Origin: Deltaproteobacteria bacterium
GTDB taxonomy: Bacteria; Desulfobacterota; Syntrophia; Syntrophales; JACQWR01
DNA length: 64,000 bases
NCBI GenBank assembly: GCA_026388415.1
Contig: JAPLJV010000004.1
Coordinates: forward strand, 64,530-128,529
Direction of reading: 5' to 3'
Of this stretch, positions 38,458-47,761 are shown in pieces. The stretch's first letter is position 1, and each line of letters begins with the position of its first letter. The notes beneath the pieces are model-generated. The model made no database searches. It saw nothing but the letters and a program-made list of their open reading frames with translations, and was not told the DNA's origin. The position numbers and the translations under genes were made by a program.

Positions 38458-39180
38458 TTAAAGACTGAAACCTTCACCAAAATAAATTTTTCTGGCCTGC
38501 TCCGACCCGGCGATCTCTACCGGCGTCCCCGTCACCAGAACATTGCCTTCGTTTACGATATAGGCCCGGTCGCACACGGAAAGCGTCTCCCGGACATTAT
38601 GATCGGAGATCAGCACGCCGATGCCCCTGGCTTTGAGTTTCCCGATAATCTTCTGAATATCCGCCACGGCTAAGGGATCAATGCCGGCGAAGGGCTCATC
38701 GAGCAGCATATACTTGGGCGATGTTACAAGCGCCCTCGTAATTTCCACGCGGCGCCTTTCACCTCCCGAAAGCGAATGGGCCTGATTCCGGGCCAGAGCA
38801 GTAATATCCAGCTCCCTTAATAACTCACCGAGACGCTGTTTTCTCTCTTCCGCACCGATCTTCAGCGTTTCCAGTATGGCCATGATGTTTTCTTCCACCG
38901 TCATGTTTCTGAAGATGGAGGCTTCCTGCGGCAGATAATTCAAACCCTTTCTGGCCCGGATATAGATGGCGCAGTCTGTTATGTCTTCCCCGTCCAACAA
39001 AATATGGCCGTCATCCGGCCTAGTCAGACCGACAATCATATAGAAAGTGGTGGTTTTGCCGGCCCCGTTTGGTCCCAAAAGACCGACCACCTCACCGGGA
39101 TTTATCTCCAGCGAGATGCTGTTGACGACCTTCCGGCCGCCGTAAATTTTCATCAACCCGGATGTGGACAGTTTTCTCAT
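38458..39180 (-). CDS. lptB: LPS export ABC transporter ATP-binding protein
   Basis: ATPase of the LptB2FGC complex that pulls LPS out of the inner membrane. A 240-residue protein. Walker A is GPNGAGKTTTFYMIVG, the Q-loop YLPQEASIF, the signature LSGGERRRVEI, and Walker B MLLDEPFAGID. It follows lptA by 6 nt and precedes rpoN by 23 nt. Confidence 0.97.
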   Translation of the reverse strand: MRKLSTSGLMKIYGGRKVVNSISLEINPGEVVGLLGPNGAGKTTTFYMIVGLTRPDDGHILLDGEDITDCAIYIRARKGLNYLPQEASIFRNMTVEENIMAILETLKIGAEERKQRLGELLRELDITALARNQAHSLSGGERRRVEITRALVTSPKYMLLDEPFAGIDPLAVADIQKIIGKLKARGIGVLISDHNVRETLSVCDRAYIVNEGNVLVTGTPVEIAGSEQARKIYFGEGFSL

Positions 39181-39186
39181 TATGGA

Positions 39187-39735
39187 TTACTTCTTCTCCA
39201 CCGGATATATCGTCGCCTTCACCCTTTTATTCTCGGCAGCTTCGACCACACCTCTGTTTTCATTGAGGAAAACCTCTATCTTGTCGCCGCGCAAAATATT
39301 GTTCCCCTGTTGCATCACCGCGCTCCCGGTCATCACAATCTTTTGGGATTCCTGGTAATAAACGGCCTGATCTCCCGTCACCAACCTGTCGCCCTGGCTG
39401 ACAGAGACATGACCCCTGGCCTCTATTTTTTCCAGGTCTCCGGTCTTCCCAACGTCACGCAAGCCCTCCCGACCGGGATCCCGTTCCTCCTTTTTGTAAT
39501 AAAGAAAGATTTTATCCGCCTTTATGACCCTGTCACCCTGGGTAGCAACGGCATTGCCGGAAAATAGCACCACCTTTTTCGCATCATAAGCCTCCAGGCG
39601 GTCGGCGCTGATCTCTATGGGATGGCTATCGGCCGGTGATTTCCTGGCGAGCTCGGCCCCCTGGGCAACAGGAGCGGCACAGGGAACGAATAATCCCCAG
39701 CCGATAAACAACAAACACAATAGCCGACCTTTCAT
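39187..39735 (-). CDS. lptA: periplasmic LPS transport protein LptA
   Basis: A 182-residue periplasmic bridge protein with an N-terminal signal peptide (cleavage near AQGAELA). The rest is the OstA beta-jellyroll: HPIEISADRLEAYDAKKVVLFSGNAVATQGD, then LRGDKIEVFLNENRG. It carries LPS between LptC and the outer-membrane LptD. Sits between lptC and lptB. Confidence 0.93.
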   Translation of the reverse strand: MKGRLLCLLFIGWGLFVPCAAPVAQGAELARKSPADSHPIEISADRLEAYDAKKVVLFSGNAVATQGDRVIKADKIFLYYKKEERDPGREGLRDVGKTGDLEKIEARGHVSVSQGDRLVTGDQAVYYQESQKIVMTGSAVMQQGNNILRGDKIEVFLNENRGVVEAAENKRVKATIYPVEKK

Positions 39736-39760
39736 TTACCCCCCATTTACCTGGTTCTGG

Positions 39761-40315
39761 CTACTTAACCCGGGCCCGGACCCTGGAGAACAGCACGATA
39801 TCCTTATTCGGCAGGGAAAGAGACATACCCACCCCGCGGATCTGCAGGCGCGGGGTTTCCATCAAGACCGCCGCGTCAGTATGCAACCGCTGCCCGGCAG
39901 CGGAATATTGCAGGTCATCGGTAGCAAAACGCTCGCCACTCACGGAAGTAACGCTTACATTACCGGATATTTTCATATCCCTGGTCGCGGTGTCCAATTG
40001 CCCCTTTTCTGCTGCCAACACCATCACCTTGCCATCCGGAAAAAAGAGTTTCACCTCCACCTGGTCAAAGTAGGCCAGATTTTGCTTCCTCAGATAACTG
40101 GCTTTTTTCGCTCTGATCTCCCACTTGTTGCCATCACCTCCCACTTCCCGGTAAAGAACATTTTTCACCTCGAGGTCGGCCCGATCAGACATGATTTTCA
40201 GCATGGTTGTCGGTGAGAGCGGGGAAAATTTGTCAAAGAAGATTATCAATACCGCCACTAAAACTAGCACCCCGCCAAGGACGGCTATTATTAAAGTTCT
40301 TTTCTGGAACCTCAT
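39761..40315 (-). CDS. lptC: LPS export system protein LptC
   Basis: A 184-residue single-pass inner-membrane protein. The N-terminal helix (about 7-27, LIIAVLGGVLVLVAVLIIFF) anchors a periplasmic OstA-like domain with KKASYLRKQNLAYFDQVEVKLFFPDGK. It accepts LPS from LptFG and hands it to LptA. Gene order lptC-lptA-lptB is conserved. Confidence 0.92.
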   Translation of the reverse strand: MRFQKRTLIIAVLGGVLVLVAVLIIFFDKFSPLSPTTMLKIMSDRADLEVKNVLYREVGGDGNKWEIRAKKASYLRKQNLAYFDQVEVKLFFPDGKVMVLAAEKGQLDTATRDMKISGNVSVTSVSGERFATDDLQYSAAGQRLHTDAAVLMETPRLQIRGVGMSLSLPNKDIVLFSRVRARVK

Positions 40316-40381
40316 GATTTTTTATATCACCCACCGCCCAATATGTAAAGATTAAACGTATTTCCGATTGATTTGAGTATG

Positions 40382-40924
40382 TTATATTAACTCATACCTC
40401 GCGGCCACCTCCGGCCACTTCCCTTGCGCCTTCAGGATAATCTCGCAAATCTCCCGTACTGCCCCTCGCCCACCCTTTTGCTCCGTGACGTAATCAACCA
40501 CATTTTTCAGATCAGCGGACGCATCGGCCACGGTAGCGGAAAACCCGACCCTTCTCAGGACTGGCACATCCACCACATCGTCCCCCACAAAAGCCGTTGC
40601 CGCCGGCGAAATATTTTTTTTCCGGAGAATCTCCTCAAATACGGTAAGCTTATTGAAAACGCCCTGGTAGATCTCTTTGATGCCAAGGTCCAGGGCGCGA
40701 TGGCTCACCACCTGGGAAGTCCGGCCCGTCAAAAGGACCACTTCCACCCCATATCTCATCAACATTATCAATCCGTGTCCGTCACGAACATTAAAATGCT
40801 TTGTTTCCCGACCGGCATCATCAATAATTATTTCCCCGTCGGTAAGAACTCCATCCACATCAAGGATCAAGACCCGGACAGGCTTAATCTTCTCCTGCAA
40901 TGCCTCAGTTATCATTTCTCTCAT
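40382..40924 (-). CDS. kdsC: 3-deoxy-D-manno-octulosonate-8-phosphate phosphatase
   Basis: Removes phosphate from KDO-8-phosphate to give KDO for lipid A core. About 180 residues of the HAD superfamily, C0 type without a cap. Motif I is LILDVDGVLTDGE, motif II LLTGR, and motif IV FVGDDVVDVPVL. I start it at ATG 40924 with ribosome site agaggtg; a GTG at 40930 is in frame. It is 18 nt downstream of kdsA. Confidence 0.95.
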   Translation of the reverse strand: MREMITEALQEKIKPVRVLILDVDGVLTDGEIIIDDAGRETKHFNVRDGHGLIMLMRYGVEVVLLTGRTSQVVSHRALDLGIKEIYQGVFNKLTVFEEILRKKNISPAATAFVGDDVVDVPVLRRVGFSATVADASADLKNVVDYVTEQKGGRGAVREICEIILKAQGKWPEVAARYELI

Positions 40925-40942
40925 ATACACCTCTTGGATTGT

Positions 40943-41782
40943 TTAGACGGTCAGCGCGCCCGGCCCCTGTTTCACCAGCCCGTCAATCGCTTTCAGGATG
41001 GCCAGAAGGTCCGAAAGGGTTGAGAGGTATAAAGAATTGGGACCATCGCAAAGGGCGCGCTCCGGATCGGGATGGACCTCCAGAAAAATGCCGTCCACCC
41101 CGGCCGCCACCGCCGCCCGGCATAAATAGAGCGCCATTTCCCTCTGACCGCCGGAAGCAGTCCCGGCGCCGCCCGGCAGTTGCACGCTGTGCGTGCCGTC
41201 AAAGATTACGGGATGCCCCATGCCCCTGAGGATGGGTAGAGAACGGAAATCCACGACCAGATTATTATAGCCGAACGAGGCGCCCCTTTCCGTAACCATG
41301 ATATTGCTGTTGCCGGCCGCTTCCGCCTTCTTGATGATATTGCCCGCATCCCAGGGAGCCAGGAATTGTCCCTTCTTGATGTTAATAATTTGGGCCTGCC
41401 GCGCAATCTCGGCTACAAAATCCGTCTGCCGGCAGAGAAAAGCCGGAACCTGCACCACGTCGAGAACGGCGCAGGCAGCCTCAATTTCTTCAAAGCGATG
41501 CACATCGGAAAGGACAGGTATCTGCAATTCCTTTTTGATATTCGCCAATATCGCAAGGCCTTCCTTGCAACCCGGCCCGCGGAAAGATGCGAAGGACGTC
41601 CGGTTCGCCTTGTCATAGGAGGCTTTAAATATGAAAGGTATGGCCAGCGCCTGGGTCAGGTTTTTTAAATACAGGGCAATTTCCATTGTTTGCCGCTCGT
41701 CCTCAATAACGCAAGGGCCTGCAATCAGCACAAAGGGCGCCCCGCCGCCGATAATAAAATCATTTAATAATATCTGTTTCAT
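40943..41782 (-). CDS. kdsA: 2-dehydro-3-deoxyphosphooctonate aldolase (KDO-8-P synthase)
   Basis: Condenses arabinose-5-phosphate with phosphoenolpyruvate to KDO-8-phosphate. A 279-residue TIM-barrel: LIAGPCVIEDERQ, FKASYDKANRTS, SDVHRFEEIEA, QVPAFLCRQTD, and VIFDGTHSVQLPGG. The FDGTHSVQLP segment and Cys-containing IAGPC are family marks. The upstream gene in the run (TPR protein) is separated by a miniature repeat element at 41818-41947. Confidence 0.97.
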   Translation of the reverse strand: MKQILLNDFIIGGGAPFVLIAGPCVIEDERQTMEIALYLKNLTQALAIPFIFKASYDKANRTSFASFRGPGCKEGLAILANIKKELQIPVLSDVHRFEEIEAACAVLDVVQVPAFLCRQTDFVAEIARQAQIINIKKGQFLAPWDAGNIIKKAEAAGNSNIMVTERGASFGYNNLVVDFRSLPILRGMGHPVIFDGTHSVQLPGGAGTASGGQREMALYLCRAAVAAGVDGIFLEVHPDPERALCDGPNSLYLSTLSDLLAILKAIDGLVKQGPGALTV

Positions 41783-41817
41783 TTTTCCCTCATCACCGAT
41801 GATCTATCATCATTGTT

Positions 41818-41947
41818 AGACCTTTGCACAACTCCCTTATTCGTCATTCCGGTGAAAACCGGAATCCAGGAAGTGGCTGATAATACTGGATACCGGCCTT
41901 CGCCGGTATGACATAGTTGCTGGTTTTATGTAGTTGTGCAAAGGTCT
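41818..41947. repeat. 130-bp miniature element, GACC-type inverted termini, copy 1
   Basis: Perfect 16-bp inverted termini: agacctttgcacaact (41818-41833) and its complement (41932-41947). The interior holds two hairpins, TTCCGG..CCGGAA and TACCGG..CCGGTA. Nearly identical to 54872-55001 and inverted-partial at 63901-64000. No coding capacity. Its right end coincides with the last base of the TPR gene's stop codon. Confidence 0.88.
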
Positions 41948-43941
41948 CATTCTTTATACTTTTTTTCCAGCATCCTGATCCGCATCTGCGGGATCTTGGT
42001 CCTGGCCTTGGTCGCCTCGGGATTTAATTCATAGGCCTTGACATAGGACCGGTAGGCCTCGGCGTACATTTCCTTGCTTTCATAGGCAACGCCTAAATTC
42101 AGATGAGACGCATCGTCTTCCGGATCGTAACGGACGGCTAATTTATAGTGTTCTATCTCTTTATCCACATCGCCTTTCAGGGCATAAACATAACCGCTGC
42201 CGGCATAGGCGGCAGCATTCTTGGGATCAAGCTCCGTTATTTTCTTGTATTGTTTGAGGGCGCTGTCGTATTGTTTTTCCTTCAGATAGTATTCCGCCAG
42301 GATGTTCAGCACCGGCGCCGTGGGGTGGAGCGCCGCGTATTTTTCGTATCCCCGGATGGCCTCTTTCGTCCGGCCCAACTGCTCATAGGCATAGGCCAGG
42401 TTATACAGTAATTGCGGTTCCTTGGCGCCGTTTTTTATCGCCTTTTCATAATTTTCCACCGCCTGCTGATACTTGTTCAGCTCACCATAGGCAAAACCGA
42501 GATTCGCATAGCCGGCGGCCCTTTTGGGGGCAATCTTGACAATCCTTTCGTAGCGTTTGATGGCCTGCGCAAATCTTTTCGCCCGCAGGTCCATGTCCGC
42601 CAACCTTTGCAGGGTGTCCAGATCATCGGGCTTCAGGGTCAATACTTTCTGATACTCCGCCGCCGCTTCCGGCTCTTTTTTCCCTTTCTCATAAGCCGTC
42701 GCCAGATTGAAGTGAACGACCGGATCGTTGGGGGCCAAAGTCAGCGATTTCCGGTAATTTTCCACTTCTTCCTTCCAGAGCCCTTTCCCTCCGTAAGCCA
42801 GGCCCAGATTTGCCCACAGTGCGGCATTGCGGGGCTGCTTGCCGACTACCTGCGTATACCATTTAATGGCCTCGTCGTAATTACCCGTCCGGAGCGCCGC
42901 TCCGGCCAGGGCGGCCATGGCATGATGGGCGGTGGGCGCCTTCGCGAGGACTACTTTGTATTGCTCAATGGCGGCCGCCAGCCGGTCCGTTTTTTCGTAG
43001 GCCTCTCCCAGCTTGAAGCGTCCCAGGGGATTGTCGGGATTCAATTGCAGTGACTCCTTGTAATTGGCAATCGCTTTTTCCCACTGTCCCAGCCCGCTGT
43101 AGGCCAGGGCAATATCCATAAAGGTCGCGGCATCCCTGGGGCTGAACCTTAATATCTGCCGGCCCGTTTCTACCACTTGTTGATAATCCTTGGTCGTCAT
43201 ATAACACTTGGACAACTCCACCAGGACATTAAGATCATTCGGGACGATCGAAAGGGCGCGGCGATATTGGACAATGGCATCCTCCGGCAATCCCGCCCTT
43301 GCATAAACCCCGGCCAGCATCTTGACGACGTTGGCATCCTTGTCGTTCATCGCAATCGCCCGCTTCAGGTACTCGATCTGCAACTGGCGATTATCCGTGC
43401 TGCGGGCATAGCGCAGCCAGTCCTGGGGCAGGACGTTGACGTTAAGCGGCAAGGCGGCAATCTCTTTACCCCGGTATATGACCACGATCCGGTATTTTTC
43501 CGCGCCCCCTCTTCCGGCCGCATCCTTTTCTTTTTGCACGATGTGATCTATCAGCTCAATGCCCCGGAGCAACACCCCATAATCGTTGCCGGTCCCCATG
43601 CCTTCCACGTCAACGGCAATGCCGCGGCCAAAGAAGGCATCGGAGGAAACGCCCTTGATGACAAATTCGTCCTTATAGGAAAGTTCCAGGGAATCGCCGG
43701 GTTTTAATGTCAATTCCTGGCCGTTTTTTTCCATATTCAGGTAATAGAAGTGCGGCGGCTCACCCAGAAACAGGAACGAAAAACTGCCGGCAACCCGCTT
43801 GGCGCCTGAAAGAAAAGGCGAAAATTTCTCCGGGAAAAAAGCAATGCCTGCTCCGATTAATGCGCCGATCAGGGCCGCAACTGGCAAAACCAGCCAAATT
43901 TTCCGGCTTCGTGCTGCCCCCGGACTATATTGTATCTTCAT
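41947..43941 (-). CDS. membrane-anchored tetratricopeptide-repeat protein
   Basis: A 664-residue protein. An N-terminal membrane helix (about 16-34) is followed by a ~150-residue beta-rich extracytoplasmic region and then about a dozen TPR units from residue ~180 to the end (repeating pattern such as AIVQYRRALSIVPNDLNVLVELS). TPRs scaffold protein complexes. Between xerD and the KDO genes it may help envelope or polysaccharide assembly, but no function can be assigned. Its stop codon TGA overlaps the end of a miniature repeat element, so the C-terminus may have been reset by an insertion. Confidence 0.9.
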   Translation of the reverse strand: MKIQYSPGAARSRKIWLVLPVAALIGALIGAGIAFFPEKFSPFLSGAKRVAGSFSFLFLGEPPHFYYLNMEKNGQELTLKPGDSLELSYKDEFVIKGVSSDAFFGRGIAVDVEGMGTGNDYGVLLRGIELIDHIVQKEKDAAGRGGAEKYRIVVIYRGKEIAALPLNVNVLPQDWLRYARSTDNRQLQIEYLKRAIAMNDKDANVVKMLAGVYARAGLPEDAIVQYRRALSIVPNDLNVLVELSKCYMTTKDYQQVVETGRQILRFSPRDAATFMDIALAYSGLGQWEKAIANYKESLQLNPDNPLGRFKLGEAYEKTDRLAAAIEQYKVVLAKAPTAHHAMAALAGAALRTGNYDEAIKWYTQVVGKQPRNAALWANLGLAYGGKGLWKEEVENYRKSLTLAPNDPVVHFNLATAYEKGKKEPEAAAEYQKVLTLKPDDLDTLQRLADMDLRAKRFAQAIKRYERIVKIAPKRAAGYANLGFAYGELNKYQQAVENYEKAIKNGAKEPQLLYNLAYAYEQLGRTKEAIRGYEKYAALHPTAPVLNILAEYYLKEKQYDSALKQYKKITELDPKNAAAYAGSGYVYALKGDVDKEIEHYKLAVRYDPEDDASHLNLGVAYESKEMYAEAYRSYVKAYELNPEATKARTKIPQMRIRMLEKKYKE

Positions 43942-43944
43942 AGC

Positions 43945-44832
43945 TTATCCCCTGGGATGGTAGCGGCGGTGAATTTCTTTTAAGCCCTCACGGGTAATAT
44001 GGGTGTAGATCTGGGTGGTGGAAATATCGGCATGACCCAGCATCATCTGCACGGAACGTAAATCAGCGCCGCCCGCCAGCAGATGGGAGGCAAAAGAATG
44101 ACGGAAGGTGTGCGGATGCACTTTATTTTGCAGCCCCGCCTGGGCGGCATACTTCTTCACAAGCTTCCAGAAGCCCTGCCGCGAAAATTTATTCCCCGAT
44201 TTATTCAAAAAAAGCGTCTCGCTGGGACGTCCTTTCAAATATAACGGCCTGACCTCTTGAACATAACCGTGCAGACAGTCGTAAGCCACTTTGCCGATGG
44301 GCACAATCCGCTCCTTGTTCCCCTTGCCCATCGTCAACAGGTAACCTACCTGCCAGTTGATGCTGCCCATCGTCAGGGAAATCAACTCGGAAACCCGTAG
44401 CCCAGTGGCATAGAGCAGCTCCAGCATCGCCTGGTCGCGCCGGGCTGGTTTCGTTGCTCCGCCGGGCTGGCTTAAGATCGCATTCATTTCCTCCCGGCTG
44501 ACAGCATCGGGCAGACGCAGGCCGACCTTAGCCAATTCAATATTCGCCAGCGGGTTATGATCGGTCATCTTTTCTGCCAGAATAAATTTATGAAACCCCC
44601 GGATGGCGGCAAGCGCCCTGTTCAGGGAATTAGCAGTCAGACCCCCTCGTCTCCGAGCCGTCAGGTAGGCTATCACCTGCTCAGGGGTAATGTCGCCGAC
44701 AGTCTTTATTCCGTTTTGTTCCATGAAGGCGGCATAACTATGCAGATCCCGACTGTAGGCGTCCAGCGTGTTAGCAGCAGCGCCCTTCTCCACCGTCAGA
44801 AAATTAAGATATTGATCGAGCAAGTCGTACAT
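43945..44832 (-). CDS. xerD: site-specific tyrosine recombinase XerD
   Basis: About 295 residues. With XerC it resolves chromosome dimers at dif. The N-terminal core-binding domain (FLTVEKGAAANTLDAYSRDL) and the catalytic domain are complete: Arg in TGLRVSELISL, Lys region GKGNKERIVP, HTFRHSFASHLL, GHADISTTQ and the nucleophile Tyr in IYTH. I start it at ATG 44832, which has ribosome site gaggtggg made from local heptad repeats; the longer form from 44853 overlaps the upstream gene. Either XerC or XerD is possible by sequence, with XerD favoured. Confidence 0.9.
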   Translation of the reverse strand: MYDLLDQYLNFLTVEKGAAANTLDAYSRDLHSYAAFMEQNGIKTVGDITPEQVIAYLTARRRGGLTANSLNRALAAIRGFHKFILAEKMTDHNPLANIELAKVGLRLPDAVSREEMNAILSQPGGATKPARRDQAMLELLYATGLRVSELISLTMGSINWQVGYLLTMGKGNKERIVPIGKVAYDCLHGYVQEVRPLYLKGRPSETLFLNKSGNKFSRQGFWKLVKKYAAQAGLQNKVHPHTFRHSFASHLLAGGADLRSVQMMLGHADISTTQIYTHITREGLKEIHRRYHPRG

Positions 44833-44859
44833 AGCCCACCTCTCACCTTTCACCCTTCA
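44832..44859. repeat. heptad tandem repeat at a gene junction
   Basis: Four 7-bp units on the plus strand (tagccca, cctctca, cctttca, cccttca). They span the end of the activase gene and the xerD ribosome site. Related heptads occur at 58731-58772, 59762-59817 and 60924-60958. Confidence 0.55.
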
Positions 44860-47761
44860 TCGCCTCATGGAGTCGCGCCGCCTGCGACAGGAAAACCTCC
44901 ATCTTCGCCGTGATTACCTGGGGGAAAGGATTGCCGTCGCTTTCAATAGCCAGGAATGGAAGTTCGGAGATATTGGCGATTTCCTGCCGCCGCGCCCCGT
45001 TACCGTCTCCGGCGGACAACTGCCATCCGCGACCCATCGCCTTCGACAAGATAGCTTCCGACAAGCGATTGGGCATGCAACCGAAGGGACCGATGGCAAT
45101 GACGCCGCAGTAATGACGCGGCACTTCATAAATCGCACTGCCTACGGTCAGGATGGCTTCACCCGTCAGTTGGGGACTGATCAAATCACGGGCGCTGGCG
45201 ATCAGGTTGGGTATGTCATCATAGCGGCAGGGCATCAAACCGGAGCCGGCCGCAATCTTTTTATAGGCCCTCTCGTAGTTTCTCATCCACAGGGATCGCA
45301 AAAGGAGCCCCGGCCGCTCATGTAAAGCCGGCCGGCAGCCGGCCAAATTCTTGTTAAAGCAATAATCGGTGTAGTAAATCCATTCCATAACCCCGGCTGT
45401 TTTCACGGCCAATCCGTGCTCCGCAAGCTTTTCCACGAGGGATTGCCGCGACAGGTCGTCATGACGGACGAATATCTCCCCGGTAAGCAGAACGGCAGGC
45501 ACCGTTGACCAGGGCTTTATTCCCTTGATAGTCTTGAGTTTTTTCACCTCTTCCGCAAGAATATGCTTTATATTTTTAAAATCCGGTGCGTCTGCCAAGA
45601 CCACCGTGATCTTCTCCCAGGCCTCGCCGTAAATGCGGAGGGCGGCTTGTTTATCCGCCGCATTGACGATAAGCAGGGAATAAATGTCCTGGAAGATATC
45701 GGCCAGAATCGTGCCCGACCAGAGCTTCAAACTGAAGTCCTGGCCGCCAAAATCCCGATAGCTGTTTTCCGCCTGCAGGGAAAAAAGGGCCACATCCGGG
45801 ATGCCTAATTTTTCCATCATATGACGGATAAAGAAGGAATATTGACCGAAACGGCAGGGTCCGGAGGCCGTGGGCATAAAATACAAGAGCAGATCGCCAT
45901 TTTTCCCCTCCGCCTGCACATACTGGAGAAGACCACCCAGAGTGAGCAGGAGGGGCAGGCATTCTTTACAGCTCGTGTTGCCGCGTCCGAGTTTCAGCGT
46001 CTCTTCATCCGCCGGCGGCAGGGCCGTAGCCCGGATGCCGACGCTGCGGAAAACGGCGGCCAAGGTCTGGTTGCCCAGCTTGCCCATGGAGGGGATCAGG
46101 ACATTGATGCGGGGGTCACGCAGATCGTGTTCCAGTCCCCGGGAGTCAATATAAACCTGCCGCCGCTGGTCGAAATGAGCCGGTACGAAAGTCGTAGCCG
46201 GACGGGTTGCCAAATTTTTCCCCTGGCGGTCCAGCCCCCGGTAATTCCTGATTATGTCCAGAAAGGCATCAATCCGCGTCTCCAGACCCGCATCGGCGAC
46301 GTGGCTGTCTAACTCCAGGATCAGGAACGGCTTCTTGCCCATGGCATGACGGAAATACTCGACCAGGAAAGAATCCGGTCCGCAGGAAAAATTGCTGATA
46401 TAACAGGGAAATAGCTGCGGGTGCCGGGCAATAAATTGCGAGCTTTTGAGGATCGTCTGACCCGCCGCCCAGTACATCTCCTCCGGGGCCGTCGCGCCGG
46501 CCAGTGGGAGGAAGGCAAAGGGCAGGACCGCTACTCCCCGGGAGGCAATTTTTAGCGGAATCCCCATGTTGGCCTCGGAGACAAAGGCGTTATAGGATCT
46601 CCCGACGATAACGATGGCATGGCGATCCGGATCATTTTCCAGTTCCTGCAGGACATTCCGGCAATGCGCTTTCATTTCTGCCGTTATCCCGTCCTGAACG
46701 CCCTGCGCTTCCTGAAAAGCCGCCAGCGCTTTTTTGCGCCCCACTCCCATCTTCCTTGCCATGCCCACCATGACTGCCGCCGCCTGCTTTTGACCCAGGG
46801 AAAAATCCAGAACGGGCTTCAGCACCCTGCCCTGCTCCTGCAAGGAAGTCAGCAGCGCGTTATCTTTAAATGCCGTGGACAGATAATATGGTTCTCCCTG
46901 AGAGAAGGGACAAGTGACGCCCGCCCGGCCGTCGTCATCGCCGCTTAGTCCCTTCAAATGGGGAATAAAAAGGTAGTCCGGCTTACGGTTTAACAGATTC
47001 AGGAAGAAACCATGCGCTATTTCGGCAGGATAGCAAAAGGCCGCGCCCTTGTAATCAATGCCGTCCGTTTCCAGGGCCTCCGGAAGCTTGACGCGAAATC
47101 CCAACCGCTGGAAAAAATGGCGATAGAGAGGATAAAAGGTGTTGACATGAAAAGATTTGTTGATGCCGACCGTGGGCGCTGCCGGTCCGCCTTCCGTCTC
47201 CCCAAGCGCCGCGGGATGATCGGGGAAAATGAGTTTTTCATATTTTTTGACGAGGTCAAATTTTTCCGTATCCACCAGAATGTGGGAACGGGCATTGTAC
47301 CAACGGTTGCAGGCGCCACCGAAAGGATAGGTCTTACCTTCGATCCGGACCCTCGTAATCTCGCATTTGCGGTCGCAACCGCTTTTGCCGCCGTGACAGT
47401 TGAACGGTTCGTGATGTTCGAAAGTCCTGGCCTTCAGAATCGCCAGCGAAAATTGCTTTTCCGCCAGCATGCCGATATTCAGACGTTGTTTAACCTCCAG
47501 AGCGACGCCGAAGGCACCCACCAAACCCGGTTCGGGCGGTACAATAATGCGTTTTCCCGTCAGGGCCGCCATCGCCAGGGGCACGGCCCGATTATAGCAG
47601 ACCCCCCCCTGCATGAAGACCTTGCTCCCCACCGGCCGATTCCCCTTGACGCGGTTGTTGTAGTTCATGCAGATGGAATAAACCAGACCCGCCAGGATAT
47701 CTTCTTTCGTTAAACCATCTGGAAGGCATGCTTGATATCGCTGCTGATGAAGGCCGCACAT
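44843..47761 (-). pseudogene. giant acyl-CoA dehydratase activase, C-terminal part after a frameshift
   Basis: This 972-codon frame continues the protein encoded at 47710-49170. The first ~15 residues in this frame are an out-of-frame reading of the conserved CAAFISSDIKHAFQ segment, and family sequence resumes at DGLTKEDILAGLVYSICMNY. It contains the end of the second ASKHA domain (MQGGVCYNRAVPLAMAALTG), a DUF2229-type region, and HgdB-like Cys-containing segments (NTSCKECLPLLL, GPCRFGQYSFF, GPFGCMPNRL). The complete protein would be about 1440 residues. A one-base deletion near 47724 explains the break. Without the shift this would be an intact giant activase. Confidence 0.8.
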
